From contig OY970347.1 of the NCBI GenBank assembly GCA_963717635.1, forward strand, positions 558,001 to 622,000: DNA of 64,000 bases, written 5' to 3'. Source of the DNA: JALZKA01 sp963717635 (GTDB lineage: Bacteria > Actinomycetota > Thermoleophilia > Solirubrobacterales > 70-9). A program made the position numbers and the translations under genes. Every line of letters begins with the position of its first letter. The stretch's first letter is position 1. Below the pieces are notes generated by a model. The model was given only the letters and a program-made list of their open reading frames with translations. It did no database searches and had not been told where the DNA came from. This document shows positions 7,863 through 15,428 of the stretch, piece after piece.

Positions 7863-8855
7863 TCAGGCGGAGGAAGCTTCCAGCCACTCGCGCTGCGTCA
7901 GGTGGTGGCGCGAGTGCTCGCCGGTCGCGATCTCCGAGAGCACTTCGGCCACGAGGCCGCTGCGCTCGGCGACGACGGTGTGGCGGTGGATCGTCTCCAG
8001 GTTCTCCTGGCGGGCGAGCAGGAAGCCGCCGTCGCGGAGTTGCGGATACGCGGTGGCGACGCGGCGGACCATCTCCCGCACGACGTCCTCGACGAACCGC
8101 GGGTTGCGGTGCGCCTTCTCGACGACGGTCGCCTCGTCGCTGCGCTTCATCAGCTCGTAGATCTCAGACGACATCGACTGCTCGACGATGTGCAGGAGAT
8201 CGCGGGCATCGATCTCGACCTCCACGCCCTCGGGCCGGCCGAGGTGAAGCTCGCCGATCCCGCGCTGGTTGTGGGTGGCGACCGGCACCGCGTCGAAGAT
8301 GCGCTTGATCTCGCCGGCGTCGAAGCCGTCGGCCTCGAGCCGCTCGCGAGCGCGCCCGGTCAGCTCCTCCTGGGCGCAGGGGCATGCGGTCATCCCGTGA
8401 GCCTCGACCCCGGTCAGCGTACGGGTGCCGCGCTCGGAGGCGACTGCGGTGCCGTGGAGCTTGTAGATCTCCTGGCTCTCCAGCCCGGATTCGGGGGCGG
8501 TGACGGTCTCCGGATAGCGGGCCTCGATGCGGACCTCGGCGCGCAGCCCGTCCTGGTGCTTGCGGACGAGCTCGGCGATGTGGGCAGCGAGCTCCTCGGC
8601 GCGGAGCGTGTCGGCCGCGACAGACTCATCGATCGCCTCGTTGACGATCTCCTCGAAGCGGGACATGTGGACACCCGCCTGGCGGGGGTTGAGGTCGACG
8701 AAGCAGGCGAGCTCGGCGAAATAGAGGCCGCCGCGGACGTGGATCACCTTCTCGACGCCGCGCACGCCGACCCGGGTCAGGCTGACCTCGGTTGCCGGCC
8801 GCGACGCCTGGACGTCGCGGGTCGCAAGCTGGGCGCTGTCGGCTACCGGCTTCAC
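7863..8855 (-). CDS. folE2: GTP cyclohydrolase FolE2/MptA family
   Basis: About 330 residues. A GTG start at 8855 is chosen just upstream of the conserved N-terminal block (DVQASRPATEVSLTRVGV); a much longer frame runs under the sigma factor gene and is rejected. Motifs: SRFEE, the active-site block GMTACPCAQE with the metal-ligand Cys, and THNQRG. Family members open the GTP imidazole ring to make 7,8-dihydroneopterin triphosphate for folate or tetrahydropterin synthesis, often with Mn or Fe instead of Zn. It is divergent from the sigma factor gene and convergent with pgsA. The exact start is uncertain by a few codons. Confidence 0.9.
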   Translation of the reverse strand: MKPVADSAQLATRDVQASRPATEVSLTRVGVRGVEKVIHVRGGLYFAELACFVDLNPRQAGVHMSRFEEIVNEAIDESVAADTLRAEELAAHIAELVRKHQDGLRAEVRIEARYPETVTAPESGLESQEIYKLHGTAVASERGTRTLTGVEAHGMTACPCAQEELTGRARERLEADGFDAGEIKRIFDAVPVATHNQRGIGELHLGRPEGVEVEIDARDLLHIVEQSMSSEIYELMKRSDEATVVEKAHRNPRFVEDVVREMVRRVATAYPQLRDGGFLLARQENLETIHRHTVVAERSGLVAEVLSEIATGEHSRHHLTQREWLEASSA

Positions 8856-8926
8856 CTCTGCGGAGGGTACCGAGGGGCGCTCGGCGGATTGAGGTAGACG
8901 GCCTCCGGCGTCCTCGCATCTGCGCC

Positions 8927-8932
8927 TATACT
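8927..8932 (+). promoter_or_regulatory. Possible -10 element (TATACT) of the sigma factor gene
   Basis: TATACT lies 46 nt upstream of the sigma start codon in the 123-nt gap between divergent folE2 and the sigma gene. No good TTGACA-like box is found 16-18 nt upstream, so this is a candidate from one hexamer only. Confidence 0.35.
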
Positions 8933-8978
8933 TCGCGCCGTTCGGCGTGCCCGATGCGGAGGAGAGGGCCGGGGCCAG

Positions 8979-10148
8979 TTGGCCGAGAAGGCAGAGGTCA
9001 TCCTGACGGACGAAGAGGGGACTGATACCGCCCGCAACGGGGGGGATCCGCTTCGCGAGGACCCGACGCCGCTCGCCGACGCTGACGAGCTCGGCGGGCT
9101 GATCGCGCATGGGCGCGAGCGCGGCTATCTGACCTTCGAGGAGATCTCGGCCACGCTCGAGGAGGTCGAGGTCACGAAGGAGCAGGTTCACGACCTGCAC
9201 GCCTACCTGATCGAGCACGGCGTCGACGTGATCGCCGCCGATGGCGTCAGCGCCTACAAGGAGGCCAAGGGCGAGGCCCAGCCGGGTCAGGCGAAGAAGC
9301 CCGAGCTGGACCTGACGGTCGAGCCCAGTCTCGACTCGCTGCGTCTTTACCTGCGCTCGATCGGCCGGGTCGAGCTGCTGACCGCCGATCAGGAGATCGA
9401 GCTTGCGCAACGGATCGAGAAGGGCGACATCGACGCCAAGCGCCACATGGTCGAGGCCAATCTGCGGCTGGTTGTCTCGATCGCGAAGGGCTACCTCGGC
9501 CGCGGCCTTGGCTTCCTCGACCTGATCCAGGAGGGCTCGCTGGGGCTGATCCGTGCGGTCGAGAAATTCGACTACCGCCGCGGTTACAAGTTCTCCACGT
9601 ACGCCACCTGGTGGATCCGCCAGGCGGTGACGAGGGCGATCGCCGACAAGGCGCGGACGATCCGGATCCCCGTCCACATGGTCGAGAAGCTGAACCGGGT
9701 CACCCACGTGGAGCGGCAGCTGGTGCAACGGCTGGGCCGCGAACCCGAGCCGGCGGAGATCGCCGCCGAGCTGAAGATCTCGGTCCGCGAGGTGCGCGAC
9801 ATCCTGCGCGTCGCGCAGATGCCGGTTTCGCTTGAGAAGCCGGTGGGCGACGAGGACGAGTCCGAGCTCGGCGACTTCGTGGCCGACGACACGGTCGAGG
9901 AGCCGTTCGAAGCCGCGACGGAGAACCTGCAGCGTGAGGACATCCAGCGCGCCCTCGACGCGCTGCCCGAGCGCGAGCGTCAGGTAATCGAGCTGCGCTA
10001 CGGCTTGCGTGGGCACGAGCCGTTGACGCTCGAGGAGGTCGGTCGCGCGTTCGGGGTCACGCGGGAGCGGATTCGGCAGATCGAGAACAACACCCTGCGC
10101 AAGCTCAAGCAGCTGCCGGAGGCGCAGCGGCTACGCGAGTTGGCCTGA
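8979..10148 (+). CDS. rpoD: Primary RNA polymerase sigma factor (RpoD/SigA group 1)
   Basis: 389 residues from a TTG start at 8979 after a GGAGAGG-type site. Order of regions: a 1.1-like helical segment (LTFEEISATLEEVEVTKEQV), region 1.2 (DSLRLYLRSIGRVELL), region 2 with core-binding and -10 melting residues (DLIQEGSLGLIRAVEKFDYRRGYKFSTYATWWIRQA), region 3 (RIPVHMVEKLNR), and region 4 with the -35-binding helix (VTRERIRQIENNTLRKLK). It directs RNA polymerase to housekeeping promoters. The acidic linker before region 1.2 is shorter than in Streptomyces HrdB. A short inverted repeat (AACCGC/GCGGTT) overlaps the stop but has no T-tract. Confidence 0.96.
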   Translation: MAEKAEVILTDEEGTDTARNGGDPLREDPTPLADADELGGLIAHGRERGYLTFEEISATLEEVEVTKEQVHDLHAYLIEHGVDVIAADGVSAYKEAKGEAQPGQAKKPELDLTVEPSLDSLRLYLRSIGRVELLTADQEIELAQRIEKGDIDAKRHMVEANLRLVVSIAKGYLGRGLGFLDLIQEGSLGLIRAVEKFDYRRGYKFSTYATWWIRQAVTRAIADKARTIRIPVHMVEKLNRVTHVERQLVQRLGREPEPAEIAAELKISVREVRDILRVAQMPVSLEKPVGDEDESELGDFVADDTVEEPFEAATENLQREDIQRALDALPERERQVIELRYGLRGHEPLTLEEVGRAFGVTRERIRQIENNTLRKLKQLPEAQRLRELA

Positions 10149-10290
10149 AACCGCATTCACAAGCGGTTCTCAGGAAGTTCGACATACTTAGGTTTAGGCC
10201 GCGCGCAAGCGGGGAAAGTTAGATCTCAAGAGGGGATCGCGATCGCGACACCCTTCGACGGGAACTCCCTGAGCAACCCGTCCAAGCCAA

Positions 10291-10322
10291 GACGGGCCGC
10301 CAGTCCCCCCGGGCGGCCCGTC
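10291..10322 (+). terminator. GC-rich hairpin 1 upstream of csbD
   Basis: An 11-bp perfect stem, GACGGGCCGCC (10291-10301) with GGCGGCCCGTC (10312-10322) and a 10-nt loop, followed by TGCTTTTC. It could end sigma-gene transcripts or attenuate csbD. Confidence 0.6.
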
Positions 10323-10343
10323 TGCTTTTCAGAGTGAGTGCCC

Positions 10344-10380
10344 GAAACGGGCCGCCCCTCCCCCCGGGGCGGCCCGTTTC
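10344..10380 (+). terminator. GC-rich hairpin 2 upstream of csbD
   Basis: A 15-bp perfect stem, GAAACGGGCCGCCCC (10344-10358) and its complement (10366-10380), with a C-rich 7-nt loop. The core ACGGGCCGCC is shared with the hairpins at 10291 and 10699. Confidence 0.6.
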
Positions 10381-10478
10381 CTACTTGCGGGTAGTCGTAG
10401 GTTCGTTTACGGGCCTGGCTGCCGGGCAGCGGCATCAATGGGCATTCACGCAAATCAAGGGACGACAAAGGAGCTGTC

Positions 10479-10676
10479 ATGAACGACACACCACGCAACA
10501 CCGATGACGCCAAGGGCCGGGTCAAGGAAGCGGCCGGCGATCTGACCGGCAACGACGATCTCAAGGAAGAGGGCAAGACCGACCAGGCCGCGGGCAAGGT
10601 CAAGGACGTCGCCGACTCGGCCAAGGACAAGGTCGAGGACGCGATCGACGGCGTGCGCGACCGGATCAATCGCTAG
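10479..10676 (+). CDS. CsbD family stress-response protein
   Basis: 65 residues, the normal length of the family. It is Lys/Asp/Ala-rich, helical and repetitive (DAKGRVKEAAGDLTGND, then EEGKTDQAAGKVKD), matching CsbD proteins that are strongly induced by general stress in Gram-positive bacteria and whose biochemical role is unknown. It is soluble and probably cytosolic. A strong AAAGGAG site lies 7 nt before ATG 10479. It is monocistronic and enclosed by GC hairpins on both sides, which suggests a tightly bounded transcript. Confidence 0.93.
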   Translation: MNDTPRNTDDAKGRVKEAAGDLTGNDDLKEEGKTDQAAGKVKDVADSAKDKVEDAIDGVRDRINR

Positions 10677-10698
10677 CGCAGACTTGCTGAGACAAGCC

Positions 10699-10726
10699 CG
10701 ACGGGCCGCCTCAGGGCGGCCCGTCG
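10699..10726 (+). terminator. Hairpin 3, between csbD and tRNA-Tyr
   Basis: A 12-bp stem CGACGGGCCGCC / GGCGGCCCGTCG with loop TCAG. It lies 22 nt after the csbD stop and 8 nt from the 3' end of the opposing tRNA-Tyr, so it may terminate both. The T-tract is weak on either strand. Confidence 0.65.
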
Positions 10727-10734
10727 TCGTTCAG

Positions 10735-10817
10735 TGGGGGAGGTGAGATTCGAACTCACTCAGCCAAAGGCACCAGATTTACAGTCTGGCCCGGCTCTCC
10801 AGCTCCGGCGCTCCCCC
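10735..10817 (-). tRNA. tRNA-Tyr (anticodon GTA)
   Basis: 83-nt class II tRNA. Acceptor GGGGGAG/CTCCCCC, anticodon stem CCAGA/TCTGG with loop CTGTAAA (anticodon GTA), a long variable arm (TGCCTTTGGCT region), T-arm GTGAG-TTCGAAT-CTCAC and discriminator A. CCA is not encoded. Confidence 0.95.
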
Positions 10818-10885
10818 AAGCGCGGTGGAGAGTCTACGAAGGCCCGACCCAGAGCGCACAAAGTTGCCTTCCCTAACCTCGATCC

Positions 10886-13003
10886 ATGCCCACGCACCCA
10901 AAGACCGCCCGCGTCCTGTTCGACGAGGCGCACTCCGAGGCGTGGACGATCGACTCCGAGCGGGCGCGCGACATGCAGCCCGCGCACCCGGCCGATTCGT
11001 CGCTCGCCCGCGCGGCGCAGGCCCTGGCCGAGCGCGACTTCGCGGTCGCAGCCCACGGCGCCGGGGACCTCGATCCAGCCGCACTCGCGGGCGCCGACGT
11101 GCTGGTCCTCGCCCACCCCTCGGACCCCAAGTGGGAGGCCACCACCGGCTCCGGCTCGCCGCGCCTCTCCGCCGCGGAGATCGAGGCGATCGAGCGCTTC
11201 GTCGACGACGGCGGCGGCCTCATCGTCCTCGGCGAGACCGAGCAGGAGAAGTACGGGAACAACCTCAACGAGCTGCTCGCCCGCTTCGGAGTCCAGGTCG
11301 CCAACGCGACCGTGCAGGACTACGAGCACCACGTCAATGCGCCCTCCTGGGTCCTGGCCGAGCTCGACCGTCCCGAACGCCCCACGCCCGGCGCCGACCT
11401 CCTCGCCCGCGTCGAGACCGTCTGCTTCTACCGGACCGGCACGCTCGAAACCCGAAACGGCGCCCGCGCGATCGCCCGCACCCACGCCTCCGCCAGCATC
11501 CCCGGCGCGCCGCTGGCCGCCGTCACCGAGCACGGCGCCGGCCGCGTGGCGGTCCTCGCCGACTCCGATCTCTTCGGCGACGACTGCATCGGTGAGCTCG
11601 ACCACGAGGCGCTCTGGCTCAACCTCGTCTACTGGGCCGCCGGCCACGCGTTCGCCGCCGCCGGCGACGCCGAGGCGCCCCCGATCACGGCCGATCCCAA
11701 CTGGCTGCGCCTCAAGGCCGCGGTCGAAGAGCTCCGCCTGCGCGAGGAGCCCGACGGGTCGGTGCACACGGCGGCCGAGGACTCGGGACGGCTGGGCGAG
11801 CTGGTCGAGACGATCGCCGGCGCCGCGCAGGCGCTGAAGCCGGCCTTCCCGCACCAGGGCGAGTACATCGACGCGCTCGCCGCCGACCTCGTGGCCTGGG
11901 CCGATTCCGGATTCGCGAAGCCGGACTTCGCCCGCTCCGCCGAGGCGTTCCGGCCCGAGCGCCAGCGCGCCGACGGGATCGAGCATCTCGTCGTCTTCCC
12001 CATGTACAAGCAGAACGCGTCGCCCGACACCTGCTTCGAGGCGCTGCTCGTCCGCGGCCCGTGGCCCGACTGGATCGCAGAACTCGAAGCGAGCGCGTAC
12101 GACAACGCCAAGTTCGTGCCGGTCGAGCTGCTCGACTACACCGCGGGCTACGACTCCGAGTGCGCGGTCCTCTTCCCGGAGACCTTCTCCTACGCCGAGC
12201 GCCCGTCCTCCTACCACTTCGGCGCGATCTTCTGCGACCGCGAGGCGGAGCGCTTCCGCCGCGTCGGCTCCGCCGCAGCCGAGACCCTGAACCTCAACCT
12301 GCCGCCCGACGCCGCCGCGCTCCTCGCCTCGCCCGGCCTCTCGCGCGACGCCTACATCCTCTGGGACCTCGTCCACGACCGCACCCACATGCGCGGCGAC
12401 CTGCCGTTCGACCCGTTCATGATCCGCCAGCGCAGTCCCTACTGGATGTACTCGCTGGAGGAGCTCCGCTGCGACCTGACCGCGTTCGCCGAGGCCGCCA
12501 AGCTCGAGCGCGAGGGCTTCGCGTTCGCCCGCCACGCGCAGTACGCGATCCTGTTCGACCGGCTGTTCCGCTTCCCACTCACCGGCAGCCGCGTCCGCAA
12601 CTACGACGGCCTCGGCGGTCAGCTCCTGTTCGCCTTCCTGCACCGCGAGGGCTATCTGCACTGGACCGACAACCGGCTCGTGGTCGAGTGGGACCGCGTT
12701 GCCGAGGGCGTCGGCCAGCTGCGGGAGCGCGTCCAGGCGCTCTACCACTCAGGCATCGACCGCTCGAAGCTCGCCCAGTGGACCGCAGCCCACGACCTCG
12801 TGGCCGAGTACGTGCCGCCGGCCGAGTCGTCCGTGTGGGCGAAGGAGCGCCGCCGGCTGCCCGAGGCGGAGGAGCCCAAGGAACTGGTGGACCTCGTCCG
12901 CGACGACGAGTTCCCGCTCAGCCTCTTTTACTCGCAGCTCCAGCCGAAGCTGTCGCCCGCGCTCGAGCGCCCGGCCCGTGCCGCCGCGCCGACGCCCACC
13001 TAG
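10886..13003 (+). CDS. DUF6421-type protein with N-terminal class I GATase-like domain
   Basis: 705 residues, cytosolic. Residues about 7-250 look like a glutamine-amidotransferase/DUF4350-like fold (ARVLFDEAHSEAWTI; DVLVLAHPSD; IERFVDDGGGLIVLGE; HGAGRVAVLADSDLFGDD) but without an evident catalytic Cys nucleophile. The C-terminal 430 residues match what I know as the actinobacterial DUF6421 family, with the highly conserved stretch HDRTHMRGDLPFDPFMIRQR. His497, His501 and a Glu pair at 525-526 could form a metal site (HxxxH plus distant E). The function is unknown. It is alone between tRNA-Tyr and a membrane protein gene. Family recognition is moderately secure; the fusion boundary near residue 260 is an estimate. 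Confidence 0.72.
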   Translation: MPTHPKTARVLFDEAHSEAWTIDSERARDMQPAHPADSSLARAAQALAERDFAVAAHGAGDLDPAALAGADVLVLAHPSDPKWEATTGSGSPRLSAAEIEAIERFVDDGGGLIVLGETEQEKYGNNLNELLARFGVQVANATVQDYEHHVNAPSWVLAELDRPERPTPGADLLARVETVCFYRTGTLETRNGARAIARTHASASIPGAPLAAVTEHGAGRVAVLADSDLFGDDCIGELDHEALWLNLVYWAAGHAFAAAGDAEAPPITADPNWLRLKAAVEELRLREEPDGSVHTAAEDSGRLGELVETIAGAAQALKPAFPHQGEYIDALAADLVAWADSGFAKPDFARSAEAFRPERQRADGIEHLVVFPMYKQNASPDTCFEALLVRGPWPDWIAELEASAYDNAKFVPVELLDYTAGYDSECAVLFPETFSYAERPSSYHFGAIFCDREAERFRRVGSAAAETLNLNLPPDAAALLASPGLSRDAYILWDLVHDRTHMRGDLPFDPFMIRQRSPYWMYSLEELRCDLTAFAEAAKLEREGFAFARHAQYAILFDRLFRFPLTGSRVRNYDGLGGQLLFAFLHREGYLHWTDNRLVVEWDRVAEGVGQLRERVQALYHSGIDRSKLAQWTAAHDLVAEYVPPAESSVWAKERRRLPEAEEPKELVDLVRDDEFPLSLFYSQLQPKLSPALERPARAAAPTPT

Positions 13004-13098
13004 TGACTCGAGCCCGTCATCATCTCAGCCAGGCTGGCGAGACGGGCAACACGCCCGGGTAACGATGTCTTGAACCAGCCTGCCTAACCTCACACGCG

Positions 13099-13626
13099 AT
13101 GGAAACACGGCTGCGCATCGACCTCTTCGCCTTCGCGCTCGGCGCGCTCGCGCTGCTGAGTGTGGCCTTCGTCAGCGACCGGAACGGCGCCGCCCTGGTC
13201 ATGTGCGGGCTCTGCTTCGCCGGGCTCCTCGCCGCGCGGCTCGCGGGCTTCTCGAATCGTGCCCTCGTGCCGGTCGCCGCAGGCGTGGTCGTGATCCTCT
13301 GGATGGTCTGGATCGATCCCCCCGCCAGCTCTCACAAGACGAGCGCGCTCGCCCACGCCGCCGGCGGCGCGTTGATCGGCTGGGCGCTCTCCGAGTACCT
13401 GCGCGGCCGGCTCACCTGGCCGCTCTGGGGCGCCACAGCGCTGGCGGCCGTCTTTGGCTTGACGGTGCTTTGGGAGCTGGGCGAGTACGCGGGCGACCGC
13501 GTCCTCGCGACGGATCTGCAGCCGAGCGGCACCGACTCTGCGGAGGACATCATCTTCGGGACCTTCGGCGGGGCGACCACCGTGGCCCTTGCCTGGCTCC
13601 TGGCACCGCGGGCGCCGCGCGAGTAG
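13099..13626 (+). CDS. Integral membrane protein, YjdF/DUF2238-like
   Basis: 175 residues with about five membrane segments (residues 8-25, 32-47, 53-70, 86-97 and 112-130, plus a last one at 150-167). Between segments it carries HAAGGALIGW, then WELGEYAGDRV and DSAEDIIFGTFGG. That His, Trp-Glu-x-x-Glu and D-x3-D-x3-G-x3-G pattern is typical of the YjdF/DUF2238 family of unknown function, related in layout to VanZ. Ninety-five nt of unannotated sequence separate it from the DUF6421 gene, with no clear promoter. Sixty nt separate it from the downstream SDR gene. Confidence 0.75.
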   Translation: METRLRIDLFAFALGALALLSVAFVSDRNGAALVMCGLCFAGLLAARLAGFSNRALVPVAAGVVVILWMVWIDPPASSHKTSALAHAAGGALIGWALSEYLRGRLTWPLWGATALAAVFGLTVLWELGEYAGDRVLATDLQPSGTDSAEDIIFGTFGGATTVALAWLLAPRAPRE

Positions 13627-13647
13627 CTTCCTGCGCATGTACCTGGT

Positions 13648-13690
13648 GACCGACGCAAGGCGCGAATTGAGCATGAGTGCCGTGAGGTGA
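13648..13690 (+). repeat. Partial 57-nt-family intercistronic element
   Basis: The stretch CCGACGCAAGGCGCGAA matches the 5' hairpin of the 57-nt family seen before rplX, rplF and rpsM, including a GCAA tetraloop closed by CGAC/GGCG. The 3' half is diverged. It ends at the GTG of the SDR gene. Confidence 0.45.
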
Positions 13691-14394
13691 ATCAGCTCGA
13701 CGGCAAGATCGTCGCGATCGCCGGCGCCGCCGGCGGGCTCGGCCCCACCGTTGCCACGCGGCTCGCCGCGGAGGGCGCCACCCTGGCGCTCACCGACGTC
13801 GACCAGGGGCGCCTCGACGAGCTCGCCGCCGAGCTCGAGTTGCCCGCGGACCGCATCGACGCCCGCGTCGTAGACCTGCTCTCCGACGATGCCGCGCAGG
13901 AATGGGCCACGGCGCTGACGGAGCGCTTCGGCCGCGTCGACGCGCTGCTGCACCTCGTTGGCGGCTGGAAGGGGGGCGAGCCGCTGGAGACCGCGCCGCT
14001 GGAGGACTACGAGTGGCTCCACGACCTGCTGATGCGCACGCTCCAGCACGCAACCCGCGCCTTTCACGCCGCGATCGCGCACGAGGGCGGGCGCTTTGTC
14101 TTGATCTCGTCCACCCAGGCGCAGGCGCCGAGCGCTACCAACGCGGCCTACGGCGCAGCCAAGGCCGCGGCCGAGAGTTGGACCCTGGCGCTGGCCGACT
14201 CGCTGGCCGAGTCGGGCGCCACGGCGAACATCGTCGTCGTCAACGCGATCCTCACCCCGCGGATGCGCGAGCAGAACCCGGACAAGGCGTTCCAGACGTT
14301 CACCTCGGTCGAGGACATCGCCGAGGCGGTCGCCTACCTGCTCTCGGACGCGGCCGCGAAGATGAACGGCGCCAGGCTGGCGCTCCACCCGTGA
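13687..14394 (+). CDS. Short-chain dehydrogenase/reductase (SDR)
   Basis: 235 residues from GTG 13687. The classical SDR layout is complete: a cofactor loop GAAGGLG (residues 13-19), Asp near residue 37 after the second strand (LTDVD, favouring NAD(H)), catalytic Ser141/142 and Tyr155-x3-Lys159, and an NAxxTPRM-like segment near residue 190. The substrate is not predictable. The stop overlaps the downstream threonine-aldolase-like gene start as GTGA, so the two are co-translated and may act in one short pathway. The GTG start is supported by the absence of any other in-frame start, but its ribosome site is poor. Confidence 0.9.
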   Translation: MNQLDGKIVAIAGAAGGLGPTVATRLAAEGATLALTDVDQGRLDELAAELELPADRIDARVVDLLSDDAAQEWATALTERFGRVDALLHLVGGWKGGEPLETAPLEDYEWLHDLLMRTLQHATRAFHAAIAHEGGRFVLISSTQAQAPSATNAAYGAAKAAAESWTLALADSLAESGATANIVVVNAILTPRMREQNPDKAFQTFTSVEDIAEAVAYLLSDAAAKMNGARLALHP

Positions 14395-15428
14395 CGGACT
14401 TCGCATCCGACAACCACGCCGGCGTCCACCCCGACATCCTCATGGCGCTGGCCGACGCGAACGAGGGCCACGCAGGCGCCTACGGCGGCGACCCCTGGAC
14501 CGAGCGCGCCGAGGAGCTCTTCCGCGAGCACTTCGGCCCGGACGCGCGCGGCTTCCCCGTCTTCAACGGGTCCGGAGCCAACGTCACCGTCCTCGACGCG
14601 CTGACCCGCAGCTTCGAGGCGGTGATCTGCACCGAGACCGCCCACATGCACGTCGACGAATGCGGCGCCCCCGAGCGGGTCGCGGGCGCCAAGCTCTACA
14701 CCGTCGCGACCGAGCACGGGAAGCTCGGCCCCGACGACATCGGCCGCTGGGAGGCGCGCCGGGGCGACGACCACCACGCCCAGCAGCGGATCGTCTCGAT
14801 CACCCAGTCGACCGAGCTCGGCACCGTCTACACGCTCGACGAGACCCGAGCGATCGCCGATGTCGCCCACGACCTGGGGATGCTGCTCCACGTCGACGGT
14901 GCCCGGCTCGCCAACGCCGCCGCCTCGCTCGGGGTCAAGCTCGGGGAGCTGACGGCCGACTGCGCGGTCGACGTCGTCTCCTTCGGGGCGACCAAGAACG
15001 GGCTGATGTTCGGCGACGCCGTCGTCTTCCTGCGCCCGGAGCTGGCCGACGGATTCGAGTTCGTGCGCAAGCAGCTCGGCCAGCTCGCCTCGAAGATGCG
15101 GTTCCTCTCGGCGCAGTTCGAGGCGCTGCTCGCCGACGGGCTGTGGCAGCGAAACGCGAGCCACGCCAACCAGATGGCCGCCGCCCTGGCCGACGCTGTG
15201 CGCGGCTTGCCGGGCCTCGAGATCGTCCACCCGGTCGAGGCCAACGGCGTCTTCGCCAAGCTGCCCCGCGCCGCGATCGACCAGCTGCTCTCAGAGCTGC
15301 CCGGCGAGCCCCCGTTTCACGTCTGGGACGCGCAGTCGAACGTGGTCCGCTGGATGTGCGCCTGGGACACGACGGCGCAGGAAGTGGACGAGTTCGCCGC
15401 GGCGATCAAGGCCGCGCTCACCTCGTAG
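14391..15428 (+). CDS. Low-specificity threonine aldolase / beta-eliminating lyase family
   Basis: 345 residues from GTG 14391, overlapping the SDR stop. A fold-type I PLP enzyme: FASDNHAGVHPDILMALADAN at the N-terminus (split family motif SDNxxGxHP), VFNGSGANV cofactor loop, HVDGARLANA with the PLP-pyridine Asp, and Lys202 in GATKNG as the Schiff-base lysine. Family members cleave L-threonine or allo-threonine to glycine and acetaldehyde, and some act on other beta-hydroxy amino acids. Its length and motif spacing are normal. Being coupled to an SDR suggests the released aldehyde or a related beta-hydroxy compound is processed by the partner; that is inference. Confidence 0.9.
   Translation: MTDFASDNHAGVHPDILMALADANEGHAGAYGGDPWTERAEELFREHFGPDARGFPVFNGSGANVTVLDALTRSFEAVICTETAHMHVDECGAPERVAGAKLYTVATEHGKLGPDDIGRWEARRGDDHHAQQRIVSITQSTELGTVYTLDETRAIADVAHDLGMLLHVDGARLANAAASLGVKLGELTADCAVDVVSFGATKNGLMFGDAVVFLRPELADGFEFVRKQLGQLASKMRFLSAQFEALLADGLWQRNASHANQMAAALADAVRGLPGLEIVHPVEANGVFAKLPRAAIDQLLSELPGEPPFHVWDAQSNVVRWMCAWDTTAQEVDEFAAAIKAALTS

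Larger units (their letters stand above)
10149..10478 (+). other. Gene-free 330-nt interval with two tandem GC hairpins
   Basis: No coding pattern is seen. A CATACT hexamer at 10183-10188 could be a -10 box for a long csbD leader. Further along, GACGGG (10258 on) and CCCGTC (10277 on) can pair with each other or with the first strong hairpin, giving mutually exclusive folds. Two strong hairpins follow and are listed separately. Confidence 0.5.

Noticed and set aside
8856..10016. N-terminal extension of folE2 running under the sigma factor gene
   Set aside because: The extension is a shadow of rpoD; FolE2 homology begins only near 8855.
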